A stretch of 64,000 nt of DNA from Chitinophaga japonensis (GCF_007830125.1 NZ_VLLG01000002.1:382985-446984), one strand, 5' to 3'; counted from the stretch's first letter, positions 7,186 to 16,326 are shown. Numbers and translations are program-made. The notes: generated from the letters alone by a model not told the origin.

Positions 7186-8631
7186 CTAATTCATGTTCCT
7201 GAAATAGCTGCGGGTCTTTTCCCACTCGGCGTACAGGCCGGCGTAATGCGCCGTTTCCTGCGGGCATACCGCTTCTATGCGATCGTCCATTTGCGCCTCC
7301 ACCTGCAGGGCTTCATTGCAGATCAGCGCGCCGCCAATAGCGGAGGACTGCTGGTAGCCGCTGCGCAGTTGCACCTTTTTGCCGGTCAGGTTGGCGATGA
7401 GCTGGCGCAGCGTCCTGCTCTGCAAGCCGCCGCCGCAGCCCCAGATATAGTCCGGCCGGTGGCCGGCCACTTCCGCCAGTATGCGGTAGTTCTTCACAAT
7501 GGAGCAGGCAATGTCCAGCATGGTGGCCCATACAAAGGAGCCGCGGGTGAGCAGGTGCGATACCGGGGCCGGGAAGATAAAGCCTCCGCGGGTGAGCGAT
7601 ACTTCTTCATCCGCCAGCAGGGAGCCCAGCGAGGCCATGCAGAAGGTGTGCGTATTTTCCGCCAGCTCTTTTTCTATCACGGCATAGTCCTCGTTCGGGT
7701 AAAAGATCTCTTTCAGGCGCTGGTAGTTCAGGCCCGTTACGCCGGCATTGGCCTCAAAGATGAAACGACCGTTCTCTATATCGCGGCTGGTCCAGGTACG
7801 TTCCTCCTCATCCAGCGTGTAATCGCCGGTAAGCTTTACAATGGGCGTAGTGGTGCCGGATACGATCACCATATCCTCTACGGCCGGGCGGGTACTTTTG
7901 ATGGCCAGTTGCGTATCGCCGCCGCCCACCACTATCTTCACCCCTGCCGGCACGCCCAGTTGCTGCGCTACTTCCGGCAGTATATTGCCCAGCACCGTGG
8001 CCGATGCCGCCAGCTCCGGCAGCAGGGCCGGGTCCAGGCCAAACACCCGGCACAGCGCGGGCGACCATTGCCGCTGCGCTACATCGTACAGCAGTGTTTC
8101 CGATGCCTGGGAATGCTCGTAGCGGGCCAGGCCGCTGAACTTGTATTCTACCCAGTTGCTGATGCTGAGAAAAGTGGAACAATTTTGCCACAAGCCCGGT
8201 TTCCGTTCGCGGATGCCCACCAGCTTCAGGGCGGAGAACAGCGAGGTAGGATAGCGCCCGGTCATGCGGTATACTTCGCTTTTATCCGGGATCATACTTT
8301 CCCATTCCCGGCCCCGGTGGTCGATGTTCGGCAGGCCGGCCAGCGAGCGTCCATCTGCGGAAAGCAGCACAATGCCTTCACGCTGGCTCGTAGCTGTAAT
8401 GGCCTTTACCGCGGCTCCCGGTACCTGCTCCAGCACCTGTGCGGCCAGGCGCAGCACCTGCTGCCAGAGCTGGTCCGGGTTAAACTGCAGGGCATCGGGA
8501 TACAACGGATCTTTCTCATACTGTATATCTTCGCGGGCCACGCCCAGCACCTTCCCTTCCGGAGAGGCGGCGGCCACGCGCACATTGCCTGTGCCGATGT
8601 CTACAATGATATATGCACCCTGTATGGTCAT
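7186..8631 (-). CDS. FGGY-family kinase resembling the autoinducer-2 kinase LsrK
   Basis: The 481-residue protein shows IIVDIGTGNVRVAAASPEG, TSQREGIVLLSADG, SEVYRMTGRYP, ISNWVEYKFSG and VVGGGDTQLAIKS. These match, by recollection, the LsrK/YoaC branch (MREGIVLYN, EVYRATGQ, ISDWLAYMLSG, VVGGGDVQLG). LsrK phosphorylates the linear form of autoinducer-2, a five-carbon ketose-like compound. No other lsr gene (LsrB, F, G, ACD) is present, so a catabolic role on a related short sugar is more likely. Its start overlaps the dehydrogenase stop by 4 nt (ATGA). Confidence 0.82.
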   Translation of the reverse strand: MTIQGAYIIVDIGTGNVRVAAASPEGKVLGVAREDIQYEKDPLYPDALQFNPDQLWQQVLRLAAQVLEQVPGAAVKAITATSQREGIVLLSADGRSLAGLPNIDHRGREWESMIPDKSEVYRMTGRYPTSLFSALKLVGIRERKPGLWQNCSTFLSISNWVEYKFSGLARYEHSQASETLLYDVAQRQWSPALCRVFGLDPALLPELAASATVLGNILPEVAQQLGVPAGVKIVVGGGDTQLAIKSTRPAVEDMVIVSGTTTPIVKLTGDYTLDEEERTWTSRDIENGRFIFEANAGVTGLNYQRLKEIFYPNEDYAVIEKELAENTHTFCMASLGSLLADEEVSLTRGGFIFPAPVSHLLTRGSFVWATMLDIACSIVKNYRILAEVAGHRPDYIWGCGGGLQSRTLRQLIANLTGKKVQLRSGYQQSSAIGGALICNEALQVEAQMDDRIEAVCPQETAHYAGLYAEWEKTRSYFRNMN

Positions 8632-9632
8632 TGGAAATGGACTTTTAGCAGTTCTTTATTGGCCAGCTCAGCTACCTGTTTGTTACCGCCGGCATACCAC
8701 TGTAACAATACCCTGTTCATGATCTCCACGTGATGGTCCTCTACCTCGAAGGTAGCGCCGGCAATATGCGGTGTGGCAATAACGTGGGGGAGATCAATGA
8801 TCCGGTAATCCAGCGCGTCCGGCGGCTCGTTGTCGAACACGTCCAGCACGGCGCCGCGGATGGCCTTTGCTTCCAGCACCTCCAGCAGGTCCTGCCGCTT
8901 TACTACGGCGGCGCGGGCGGTGTTGACAAAAATGGCATCTTTTTTCATCATTTTCAACAGGCGCCCGTCTATCATATCGCGGGTCTCCGCGGTGACGGGC
9001 AGGTGCACGGATACGATGTCAGCCGTGGAAAATACTTCCTCCAGGCTGCAGGAACGGCAGTGCTTATCGTAGTGCTTCACATACGGGTCAAAGAACAGCA
9101 CCGGGCAGGGGTATGGCTGCAGCAGCCGGGCTATCAACTGCCCGATAGCGCCAAAGCCTACCATGCCGATGGTTTTGCCGGCCAGCTCGTTGCCTTTGAA
9201 ATGCAGGTAGGAATCGTGCGCGCCTTCCTGCCACTGGCGGCCCTTCAGCCAGTCTATGCCGGGCAGGGTATTGCGCAGCAGCATGGTGACGTTGGAAATG
9301 AACATTTCCGCTACGGCCTGCGCATTGCGGGCGGGAGTGTAGAACACCGGGATGCCCAGCTCCGTAGCCGTGGCTACCGCTACATTGGAGGGCGTACCAC
9401 GGCATACGCCGATGAATTGTAATTTAGGTACGGAGCGGATCACCTGCTCCGTTACATGGTCATGTTCCGTGATCAGCGCTTCCGCCCCGGTGGACAGGAG
9501 CAGCTCCCCTATCTCGGTTTCATTGTAGGCTCTGCCGTTAGGCTTCCAGGACCGGTATACCACTTCCCCGAATTGTTGTTCCAATGCTTTCAGGCCGCTT
9601 TCATGATAAGGCGCTGTGATCAATATTCTCAT
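8628..9632 (-). CDS. D-isomer-specific 2-hydroxyacid dehydrogenase (NAD-dependent)
   Basis: The 334-residue protein has the NAD-binding GMVGFGAIGQLIARLL motif in the middle and the family catalytic trio: Arg in VNTARAAVV, Glu in DNEPPDAL and His in TPHIAGATFE. It would interconvert a 2-keto acid and a D-2-hydroxyacid. In this operon it could act on a sugar acid or a branched polyol-derived acid. It starts 97 nt after the permease, with a long hairpin in the gap, and overlaps the LsrK-like gene by 4 nt. Confidence 0.9.
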   Translation of the reverse strand: MRILITAPYHESGLKALEQQFGEVVYRSWKPNGRAYNETEIGELLLSTGAEALITEHDHVTEQVIRSVPKLQFIGVCRGTPSNVAVATATELGIPVFYTPARNAQAVAEMFISNVTMLLRNTLPGIDWLKGRQWQEGAHDSYLHFKGNELAGKTIGMVGFGAIGQLIARLLQPYPCPVLFFDPYVKHYDKHCRSCSLEEVFSTADIVSVHLPVTAETRDMIDGRLLKMMKKDAIFVNTARAAVVKRQDLLEVLEAKAIRGAVLDVFDNEPPDALDYRIIDLPHVIATPHIAGATFEVEDHHVEIMNRVLLQWYAGGNKQVAELANKELLKVHFQ

Positions 9633-9669
9633 CTTTTAACGTTTGTTTTTGGCTATGTTAATTGAGCCA

Positions 9670-9737
9670 AAAGCTGAAAGCAAAAAGCCGATTAACTCGC
9701 AGATATCCGCGGCAACCAGCTTTTTGCTTTCAGCTTT
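9670..9737. repeat. Long inverted repeat (19-bp perfect arms) at the end of the permease gene
   Basis: Arms at 9670-9688 (AAAGCTGAAAGCAAAAAGC) and 9719-9737 are perfect reverse complements around a 30-nt loop. One strand of each arm is mostly purine. The right arm covers the stop codon and the last codons of the permease, so the repeat has become part of that gene's C-terminus. It could act as an attenuator or an RNA-stability element inside the operon. Confidence 0.8.
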
Positions 9738-11019
9738 CGGCTTTCTGCAATTGTAAATCCTCTTCATATAAAAGGGTCTTTGCATTATCCGGCAGCGTGA
9801 TGAACCGGGTCAGCACGGCGCTGACAACATATAGGATGGCCAGTATCCAGATCACGCCGGCCTCGCCCAGGCTGCCGATGAACAACCCTACAATGGCGGG
9901 GCCTACAAACACGGGCAGCCCCGCGCCTAAATTGAGGATGGCCATGGCGGCTCCCTTATCTTTCTTTACCAGGGAAGGCACCAGGGCGGACAAAGGCACA
10001 TAGCCTGCCAGGAAAGCGCCCCAGAGCACGCCGGCGGCCATCACCATCCAGAAATTGCCGCCCCATAGCTGCGGCGCGTAATAGAACAACAGGGTGGACA
10101 CGGCGCATCCCATACCGCCAAACCACATCACGGTATTGCGCCAGCCCAGCCGGTCGCCTACAAACCCGAAGATGAGGTTGAACACGATATTGGCCGTAAA
10201 GATGGTGCCCCATATCTGCAGCCATTGGGTAGTGGAAAAGCCGTGCCGCGCCATGTACATGGGCAGGAACACGGGAAAGGCAAACTGCGCGGTGGTGTTG
10301 ATAATACGCACAATGCCGCCCAGCAATACCTTCGGTTCTTCTTTTACAATGGTGAGCCCCTTGACCAGCTCTTTGGTTTTGGATTCGCCGCCGGCCTGCC
10401 GGCTGATACGCCCCCTGTTGAGCACCAAGGCAAAGAAAGCGCCCAGCAAAGACCAGCACAGGGAGGTCCACAGCGTATTGAGGTGGCCAAAGCGCTCTAT
10501 GGCCCAACTGGAATAATAAGCGCCCAGCACATTGAGCCCGCCGGTAAATACAAACCAAAACCATCCCACGGCACGCCCCAGTTGCTGGCGGGGACTGCTG
10601 TACGCGATCCACACCAGGAAAGAGTAGGCAAAAAGCGGGTACCCGAAGCCGCGCAGGGCGTAGGTAAGCAGCATGGCGGGATAGTTGAGCCCCGGCAGGC
10701 CGTAGCCTACAAAGCCTACTGTGCCGGCCATGTACAGCAGCAGGCCGGCCAGCATGGTGCGCTTTACGCCGTAGCCTTCCGCCAGCACACCGGAAAACCA
10801 GGCGGAGATGGCAATGGTAATGCCATAGGCAGTGAACAGGGTGGCGGATTGCTGTACTGACATACCGCGGTCTATCAGGTAAGGGCTCAGCCAGCCCTGT
10901 TCAATGCCGTCGCCCATCATGAAGATCATGATGCCGACGTAGCCCCATAGCAGTTGTCGTGGAATGCCCGCTTTATCGAAAAGCGAGGGCGGTAACGTGG
11001 AATGGTTGTTGAACGTCAT
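9730..11019 (-). CDS. MFS polyol permease, RbtT/CsbX-like
   Basis: The 429-residue protein has about 12 membrane segments. Blocks such as LLWGYVGIMIFMMGDGIE, RGFGYPLFAYSFLVW, VGWFWFVFTGGLNVLGAYY, GIVRIINTTAQFAFPVFLP and GAAMAILNLGAGLP line up, as I recall it, with the Klebsiella ribitol transporter RbtT and the polyol permease family. It should carry a pentitol or similar polyol across the inner membrane after the SusC/D pair brings it through the outer membrane. The C-terminal residues QKAES are encoded inside an inverted repeat. Confidence 0.88.
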   Translation of the reverse strand: MTFNNHSTLPPSLFDKAGIPRQLLWGYVGIMIFMMGDGIEQGWLSPYLIDRGMSVQQSATLFTAYGITIAISAWFSGVLAEGYGVKRTMLAGLLLYMAGTVGFVGYGLPGLNYPAMLLTYALRGFGYPLFAYSFLVWIAYSSPRQQLGRAVGWFWFVFTGGLNVLGAYYSSWAIERFGHLNTLWTSLCWSLLGAFFALVLNRGRISRQAGGESKTKELVKGLTIVKEEPKVLLGGIVRIINTTAQFAFPVFLPMYMARHGFSTTQWLQIWGTIFTANIVFNLIFGFVGDRLGWRNTVMWFGGMGCAVSTLLFYYAPQLWGGNFWMVMAAGVLWGAFLAGYVPLSALVPSLVKKDKGAAMAILNLGAGLPVFVGPAIVGLFIGSLGEAGVIWILAILYVVSAVLTRFITLPDNAKTLLYEEDLQLQKAES

Positions 11020-11040
11020 AAATGCGTTGTTTTTGTGAAA

Positions 11041-11118
11041 GGAGAAGGGACAAGGGAGAAAGGAAAAGGGGAGCGAGCCTATTCCTTATTTCGCAGCTTT
11101 CTCCCTTGCCCCTTCTCC
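11041..11118. repeat. Polypurine/polypyrimidine inverted repeat between SusD and permease
   Basis: The arms 11041-11062 and 11097-11118 are 22 nt with one mismatch; purines and pyrimidines segregate almost fully by strand. The 34-nt loop shares short stretches (GCAGCTTTCTCC type) with the element at 55598-55698. It fills most of the gap between susD and the permease, and could terminate part of the susCD transcript so that downstream enzymes are made in smaller amounts. Confidence 0.75.
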
Positions 11119-11126
11119 CTTTCCCC

Positions 11127-12875
11127 TTAATTCGTCCAGCCGGGATTCTGCTCCAGGTTGCCGTTCAGTACGATCTCGTTGTACGGGATCGGGTAAAAAT
11201 ATTTATAGTCCTCGTACTTCCGCTGCAGGTTGTCAAACAGCACCAGGTTGCCGCTGCTGCCGCCGGTGAGCTTGAACTGCACATTGTCTACCAGGAAATA
11301 ATACACGCCCGGCACTTTCTGGGCAGGAATGCTTTCCACGAAAGATACATCCATCTTGCCGTCCTCGTTCAGGTCCATCAGCGTATTGAGCGCAGGCACA
11401 TACATGCCGTCATACTGGTTCTCCAGCAGCTTGCCGGCGCGCCAGCGTTTCAGGTCGTCGTAGCGGAAGCCTTCCAGGGCCAGCTCTATGCCGCGCTCCC
11501 GGCGGATCTCCAGCAATACCGGGTCTGTTATGCCCGGGAAATAATTTTGCTGCAGGTAAGTATCTGCCGTGGCGGGGAAAGGCGCGCTGCTGATACCGGC
11601 CCGCTGGCGCAGCCTGGCAATGGTGGCGTCCCAGTCCGCAGTTGTGAAAGTACCTCTTTCCGCTTTGGCCTCCGCATAGTTCAGCAGCACTTCCGCATAG
11701 CGGACCAGCGGCAGGGAATTGTAGTTCTCCGCCACACCGTCGGTCGCCCTGGAGTCCAGGGTGAGCTTGATGGGCATATAACCGGTATAGGTATACGTAA
11801 AGTCCGGGGGAGCAATGGCGCCATCCCGGGTGTAGTCGCCCATGCGGATGGACTGCTGCAGGCGCAGGTCGCGGTCCTTCACTTCTTCCACAAAGGGAAT
11901 GCTGTTGTAGCCGGCCTGCGCGGTAAAGGGCGTGCCGTCTGTTTTCAGGTAGGTATTGATGAATTTCTTGATAAAGCTGAAACGCCCGCCATAGGTGGCG
12001 CTGGTCCAGTACCAGTTGGCATCGTTGAACACGCGCAGGCTTTTGCTGTTCACAGCGGCCAGCAACACTTCGGTGCTGTTGGGCGTTTCATTCCTGAACA
12101 GGTTGCGGTAGTTCTCACCGGCATCCCCGCTGGTCAGCAACTGGTATTTGTTGCCCTGTATCAGCTCGTCTGCTGCGGCAATGGCCTCATCCAGCCACTG
12201 GTTTGCCGTACCGGCCAGGCCCAGTTGCGGCTGGTATTTACGGAAGGTGCCTTCAAACAGGCATACCCGTGACTTAAAGGCCAGGGCCACCCAGCGGGTC
12301 ACCTGGGATGCGCTGTTGTCCTTTGCATCGCGCAGGTGGGCGCAGGCATAATCCAGGTCGGCCAGCACGCTGTCCATTACCAGCGTGCGCGGGTCGCGGG
12401 GCTTGTAAAGGTCCGGGTCGTTCACGTCCAGCGCTTTGCCGTACCAGGGCACGTCGCCAAACTGCTTCACTTTGTCAAAATAGAACCAGGCGCGGAAAAA
12501 GCGGCCCAGGCCCAGGTAATGCTCCAGGGCTTCCGTAGGTATCTGCGCCTGCCCGGCATGCTCCAGGAAATAGTTCACCTTGCGCAGGTCGCTCCAGCTC
12601 CAGCCGCTGGCCTGCGTAGGGCCAAAGCTGCCGTAAATATAGTTGGAAGGCGTTCTGCCCACCAGGTAGTCGCTCAGTGCGTCTCCCCGTACAATATCGC
12701 TGCCATCGGGCAATATCAGGTAAAAGGAGTTGGCGTACAGTTGCAGGTCCTTTTCCGTATTGAAGGCGTTCTCAGGTGACAGCTTATCGAATGGTTTCAG
12801 GTCCAGGTCATGATCACAGGCCGTGAACAGCACCATTGCCACCAGTATATATAAAAGATGTTTTTGCATGATCAT
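11127..12875 (-). CDS. SusD/RagB-type outer-membrane nutrient-binding lipoprotein
   Basis: The 582-residue protein starts with a lipoprotein signal (LLYILVAMVLFTAC) and ends with the C-terminal pattern of the family (FYPIPYNEIVLNGNLEQNPGW). The internal RYAEVLLNYAEAKAE motif is diagnostic for SusD. It would cap the SusC barrel and bind the imported compound at the cell surface. Its start is 2 nt from the stop of susC. Since downstream genes handle small polyols, the ligand is probably an oligomer or glycoside containing one. Confidence 0.95.
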   Translation of the reverse strand: MIMQKHLLYILVAMVLFTACDHDLDLKPFDKLSPENAFNTEKDLQLYANSFYLILPDGSDIVRGDALSDYLVGRTPSNYIYGSFGPTQASGWSWSDLRKVNYFLEHAGQAQIPTEALEHYLGLGRFFRAWFYFDKVKQFGDVPWYGKALDVNDPDLYKPRDPRTLVMDSVLADLDYACAHLRDAKDNSASQVTRWVALAFKSRVCLFEGTFRKYQPQLGLAGTANQWLDEAIAAADELIQGNKYQLLTSGDAGENYRNLFRNETPNSTEVLLAAVNSKSLRVFNDANWYWTSATYGGRFSFIKKFINTYLKTDGTPFTAQAGYNSIPFVEEVKDRDLRLQQSIRMGDYTRDGAIAPPDFTYTYTGYMPIKLTLDSRATDGVAENYNSLPLVRYAEVLLNYAEAKAERGTFTTADWDATIARLRQRAGISSAPFPATADTYLQQNYFPGITDPVLLEIRRERGIELALEGFRYDDLKRWRAGKLLENQYDGMYVPALNTLMDLNEDGKMDVSFVESIPAQKVPGVYYFLVDNVQFKLTGGSSGNLVLFDNLQRKYEDYKYFYPIPYNEIVLNGNLEQNPGWTN

Positions 12876-12877
12876 TG

Positions 12878-15800
12878 TTATTTAAAAGTGACATTGATCC
12901 CAAAGGTGTACGTTTTCAGCATCGGGTAGCTCATACCGTTACCCGCACCGGCGGCCAGTTCCGGGTCGGCTCCTTCTATCACTTCCGGGTCCATTGTTTT
13001 TACGTGTTTGTACATCGGAGTCCAGGTCCACAGGTTCTGACCGGTGAGGTACACGCGCACATTGGACATACCGGCACGGGAGATAAGCGAAGCCGGCAGG
13101 TTGTAGCCGATGCTCAGGTTCTTGAGGCGGACATATGCCACGTTCTGCAGGTACTTGCTTTGCACTACCCGCAGCTCCGCGCGGGAGTTCAGCGCCGTAT
13201 AGCCGCGCAGGCGCGGGAAGTAGGCGTCCGGGTTCTCTTCGGACCACATATTTTCCACCACATCCACGGGCTGCCAGCTATAGGGACGGTTATACGGGCC
13301 CCAGAACAGGGAGTTGTCCGTGCCCGGCCAGAAATCCCGCTTGCCTACACCCTGGAAGAACACTGACAGGAAGAAGCCTTTCCAGTCCATATTGGAGGAC
13401 AGGCCAAACTGGTAGCGCGGCGTAGTGTTGCCGATCACGGTACGGTCGCCGGGATCGGAAAGCGAGCCGGCGCCTTCGGTGATCTTTTTATCACCGTCCA
13501 GGTCTTTGAACTTGATGTCGCCGGGCAGCGGCTTGTTGGCGGCGGATACGCGGATAAAGCTCTGGTCAATGCCGCGGGTATCCACTTCATGCTGGTCTTT
13601 ATAATAGCCTTCGGTCACAAAGCCCCATACATCGCCCACCTTCATACCTTCATAATAGGTATCGATCAGGCCCAGCGGATTATTGAAGCGGGTGATCACG
13701 CTCTGGTTGTCTGACAGCACCAGGCGCACATCATAGCCAAAGGCATTGCGGCCCTTGCCACGGTTGCGCCAGCCGATGGACAGCTCCCAGCCCTTGGTTT
13801 CCAGGTCGGCGTAGTTGCCTTTGGGCTCGGTAGCGCCGAATACGGAAGGCAGGGGCAGGCCGTCGGTAAACATGTCCTTAGTGCGGCGTATGTACCAGTC
13901 AAAGGTAGCCGTGAGCCGGTTGTCCAGGAAAGCCAGGTCCGTACCCAGGTTCAGCGTGGTGGCCTTTTCCCAGGTAAGCCCGTTGGGGATCACATTGGGC
14001 TGCTGCGTATAGTCGGGGCGTATGCCGTTGATCACGCGGGCCAACTGGTTTACGCTCATGGTCTCCAGGAACTGGTACGGCTGTACGTTCCCGTTGCCCA
14101 GGGTACCATAGGAGGCGCGCAGCTTCACGTCGGAAACGGCTTTGGGCGATATGTTCCAGAACTTTTCCCGGGATACGCGCCAGCCGGCGGAAGCAGAGGG
14201 AAAGAAGCCCCACTGCTGGGTTTGCGGGAACTTGGAGGTACCGTCATAACGGCCGTTCACCTCCAGCAAATAACGTTCATCATAGTTATAGTTCAGGCGG
14301 AAGAAACCGCCGATGGTCCGCCACTCGTTGCCGCCACCACGCAACGTATAGTTCAAACCGTTAGTGAGCGAGAAATCCGGCAGGGCAGTATTGATGATAC
14401 CGTCGCGCTGCACATACCTGCTTTTCAGCAGGGAGTTCTCATAGTTATAACCGGCCATGGCCTTGAAGAAATGTTTGCGGTAGGTATGCTCATACTCTGC
14501 ATACAGGTTGGCGGCCAGGTAGGTGGTCTTGTCGTCGTTCTCATTCAGCTTGCTTTCGCCGCGCTCCAGCATTACGCCGGGCTGCTTGCTGTAAGGCACC
14601 GGGGTATAGATGCGGGTTTCCACATCATTGAGCTTCCAGAAGGTGAAATCGCCGTTCAGGTGCACCTTGTTCCGGAGCAGGCTGGCGCGGAAGCGGGAGG
14701 TGTTGCGCACCTGGATACGGTTCAGCTCTGACTGGTTGTTGCCGGAAATAAAGCTGCCGAACACGATGGAGGCATTCTGTGTAAGCGTGCCGTCCGGGTT
14801 GCGCAGCATGGCAATGGGAAATGCTTCATCGGACACCCTTCTCCATACCGGCGTATTGTTGGGATGGTTCAGGATGGGATAGAAATAATCGGCTTGTGTA
14901 AAGCTCAGGTCATTTTCTATTTTCAACCAGGGAAACGCCTGTACGGAACCGCGCGCCCGGAGGTTATAGGTTTTAAAGTTATCAGGATTGTAACGGAAGA
15001 TACCTTTCTGCGACATATAGCGGCCGGACAGGTAGTAGCCTACATTCTTGCTGCTGCCGGATACGCTCAGGTTGTGCTCCATAGATGGATTGAAATCAGC
15101 ATACAGCTCTTTCATCCAGTCCGTGTTGCCATAATATACATATTCGCCGTTGGCAGGATTGATGTCTACCTTGGGCAGGGAAGGATCATCGTTCCGGCGT
15201 TTCAGCTCGTCCAGGTAATCTAACGAGAAGGGGAACACGGAGTTTACCTTCTGCGCGTGAGCAGCGTAATCGTTCCAGGAAGAATAGGCTTCATCAAAGG
15301 TTTTGGCCCACTGGTAACCATTGGTCACAAATTTGGGCTTGATGGTGCGCTCGTTCATGGAGAAATTGCCGGTATAGTTGACCACGGTCTTGTCCTTTGC
15401 CGGGCTTTTGGTGGTGATGAGGATCACGCCGAAGGTGCCCCTGGCCCCGTAGATAGCCGCCGCAGCGGCGTCTTTCAGCACGGTTACGCTGGCAATGTCG
15501 TTCGGGTTCACCAGGTTCGGATCACCGGGCACGCCATCTATTAATATGAGCGCGCTGCCGCCTGCGCCGATGGACGTAGTACCGCGCACGTTATAGTCCG
15601 CGCTGCGGGTAGGCTTGCCGTCCGTCATGCGGATGTTGAGGTTGGGTATTACGCCCTGCAGGCCGCGGGTAACGTTGGTCAGCGGCCGGTTCTCAAACAC
15701 TTCGCTGCCCACCTGGTCTACCGCGCCGGTGAGGTTGATCTTTTTCTGGGTGCCGTATCCCACTACTACCAGCCCTTCCAGGTCTTTTGCAGTGGATTGC

Positions 15801-16108
15801 AGTTGAATGTTTATAGTATTACGGTTGCCAACAGGTACCTCCTGCGGCGCAAAGCCTACGAAAGAAAATACGAGGGTGGCGTCGTCGCCGGGCACCATGA
15901 GCTGGTAGCGTCCATGCTCGCCGGTGATAGCGCCGGTATGGCCTCCCTTTACCCTTACATTCACGCCAATGAGCGCTTCCCCCCTGTCATTGGTGACCAG
16001 TCCCCGCACCCTTCGCTGCGTTTGACCGTACAGTACGGCCGGCAGTACAAGCAGCATGATCCCCAGCATGTACCGCAGGCACATGTTAGTGCAGTTGTGC
16101 ATGTTCAT
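12878..16108 (-). CDS. SusC/RagA-type TonB-linked outer-membrane receptor (no STN domain)
   Basis: The 1076-residue protein has a signal peptide (LGIMLLVLPAVLYGQ), a carboxypeptidase-regulatory-like domain at about 32-110, the SusC signature VVGYGTQKKINLTGAV at the TonB plug, a plug reaching about residue 235 (DAAAAAIYGARGTFGVILITTK) and a barrel ending KTYTFGINVTFK. It lacks the STN extension found in the other two SusC proteins of this window, so it should not signal to a FecR. That agrees with a DeoR regulator divergent from it. It heads the eight-gene operon running to 4186. Confidence 0.95.
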   Translation of the reverse strand: MNMHNCTNMCLRYMLGIMLLVLPAVLYGQTQRRVRGLVTNDRGEALIGVNVRVKGGHTGAITGEHGRYQLMVPGDDATLVFSFVGFAPQEVPVGNRNTINIQLQSTAKDLEGLVVVGYGTQKKINLTGAVDQVGSEVFENRPLTNVTRGLQGVIPNLNIRMTDGKPTRSADYNVRGTTSIGAGGSALILIDGVPGDPNLVNPNDIASVTVLKDAAAAAIYGARGTFGVILITTKSPAKDKTVVNYTGNFSMNERTIKPKFVTNGYQWAKTFDEAYSSWNDYAAHAQKVNSVFPFSLDYLDELKRRNDDPSLPKVDINPANGEYVYYGNTDWMKELYADFNPSMEHNLSVSGSSKNVGYYLSGRYMSQKGIFRYNPDNFKTYNLRARGSVQAFPWLKIENDLSFTQADYFYPILNHPNNTPVWRRVSDEAFPIAMLRNPDGTLTQNASIVFGSFISGNNQSELNRIQVRNTSRFRASLLRNKVHLNGDFTFWKLNDVETRIYTPVPYSKQPGVMLERGESKLNENDDKTTYLAANLYAEYEHTYRKHFFKAMAGYNYENSLLKSRYVQRDGIINTALPDFSLTNGLNYTLRGGGNEWRTIGGFFRLNYNYDERYLLEVNGRYDGTSKFPQTQQWGFFPSASAGWRVSREKFWNISPKAVSDVKLRASYGTLGNGNVQPYQFLETMSVNQLARVINGIRPDYTQQPNVIPNGLTWEKATTLNLGTDLAFLDNRLTATFDWYIRRTKDMFTDGLPLPSVFGATEPKGNYADLETKGWELSIGWRNRGKGRNAFGYDVRLVLSDNQSVITRFNNPLGLIDTYYEGMKVGDVWGFVTEGYYKDQHEVDTRGIDQSFIRVSAANKPLPGDIKFKDLDGDKKITEGAGSLSDPGDRTVIGNTTPRYQFGLSSNMDWKGFFLSVFFQGVGKRDFWPGTDNSLFWGPYNRPYSWQPVDVVENMWSEENPDAYFPRLRGYTALNSRAELRVVQSKYLQNVAYVRLKNLSIGYNLPASLISRAGMSNVRVYLTGQNLWTWTPMYKHVKTMDPEVIEGADPELAAGAGNGMSYPMLKTYTFGINVTFK

Positions 16109-16167
16109 AGATGTGATGTTTGTTGTTGTTTAGTTTAGTTCAATTATCAATTATTGGTTCGTAGGTA

Positions 16168-16223
16168 TGATAGCATCAGTCGGCGCCCGTGTACAGCAGG
16201 TGTGCGGGCTGATAGCGTATCAG
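16168..16223. promoter_or_regulatory. Pair of palindromes, candidate operator of the DeoR regulator
   Basis: TGAT-AGC-ATCA (16168-16178) and CTGATA-GCG-TATCAG (16209-16223) are perfect inverted repeats sharing the TGAT/ATCA half-site and a 3-nt spacer. Their centres are 43 nt apart, close to four helical turns, so a dimeric or tetrameric repressor could hold both on one face. They sit 60-115 nt upstream of the susC start. Assignment to the DeoR protein is inferred from position. Confidence 0.5.
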
Positions 16224-16309
16224 TCGTGGAATTCGTATACTGTTTGAACTACTTTAAAGCGTCATTGCGAAAGTAGAAATTAAACCTAATTAAAGTAAAT
16301 TAAATTAAA

Positions 16310-16326
16310 GTTAAGGAATTATTAAA
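16310..16326 (-). promoter_or_regulatory. Recurrent GTTAAG-type upstream motif, copy 3 (upstream of susC)
   Basis: The plus strand reads GTTAAGGAATTATTAAA, 201 nt upstream of the susC start. It differs from copy 1 only at position 7 and the last base. It lies in a very AT-rich stretch, so chance similarity is more likely here than for the other two. Confidence 0.4.

Noticed and set aside
7186..8631. A complete autoinducer-2 (Lsr) quorum-sensing system
   Set aside because: Only the LsrK-like kinase is present; LsrB, LsrACD, LsrF, LsrG and LsrR are absent.
7171..8733. Plus-strand open frame of 520 codons
   Set aside because: It lies antisense to the LsrK-like kinase; its protein has no recognisable motif and the frame is a by-product of GC-rich codon use.
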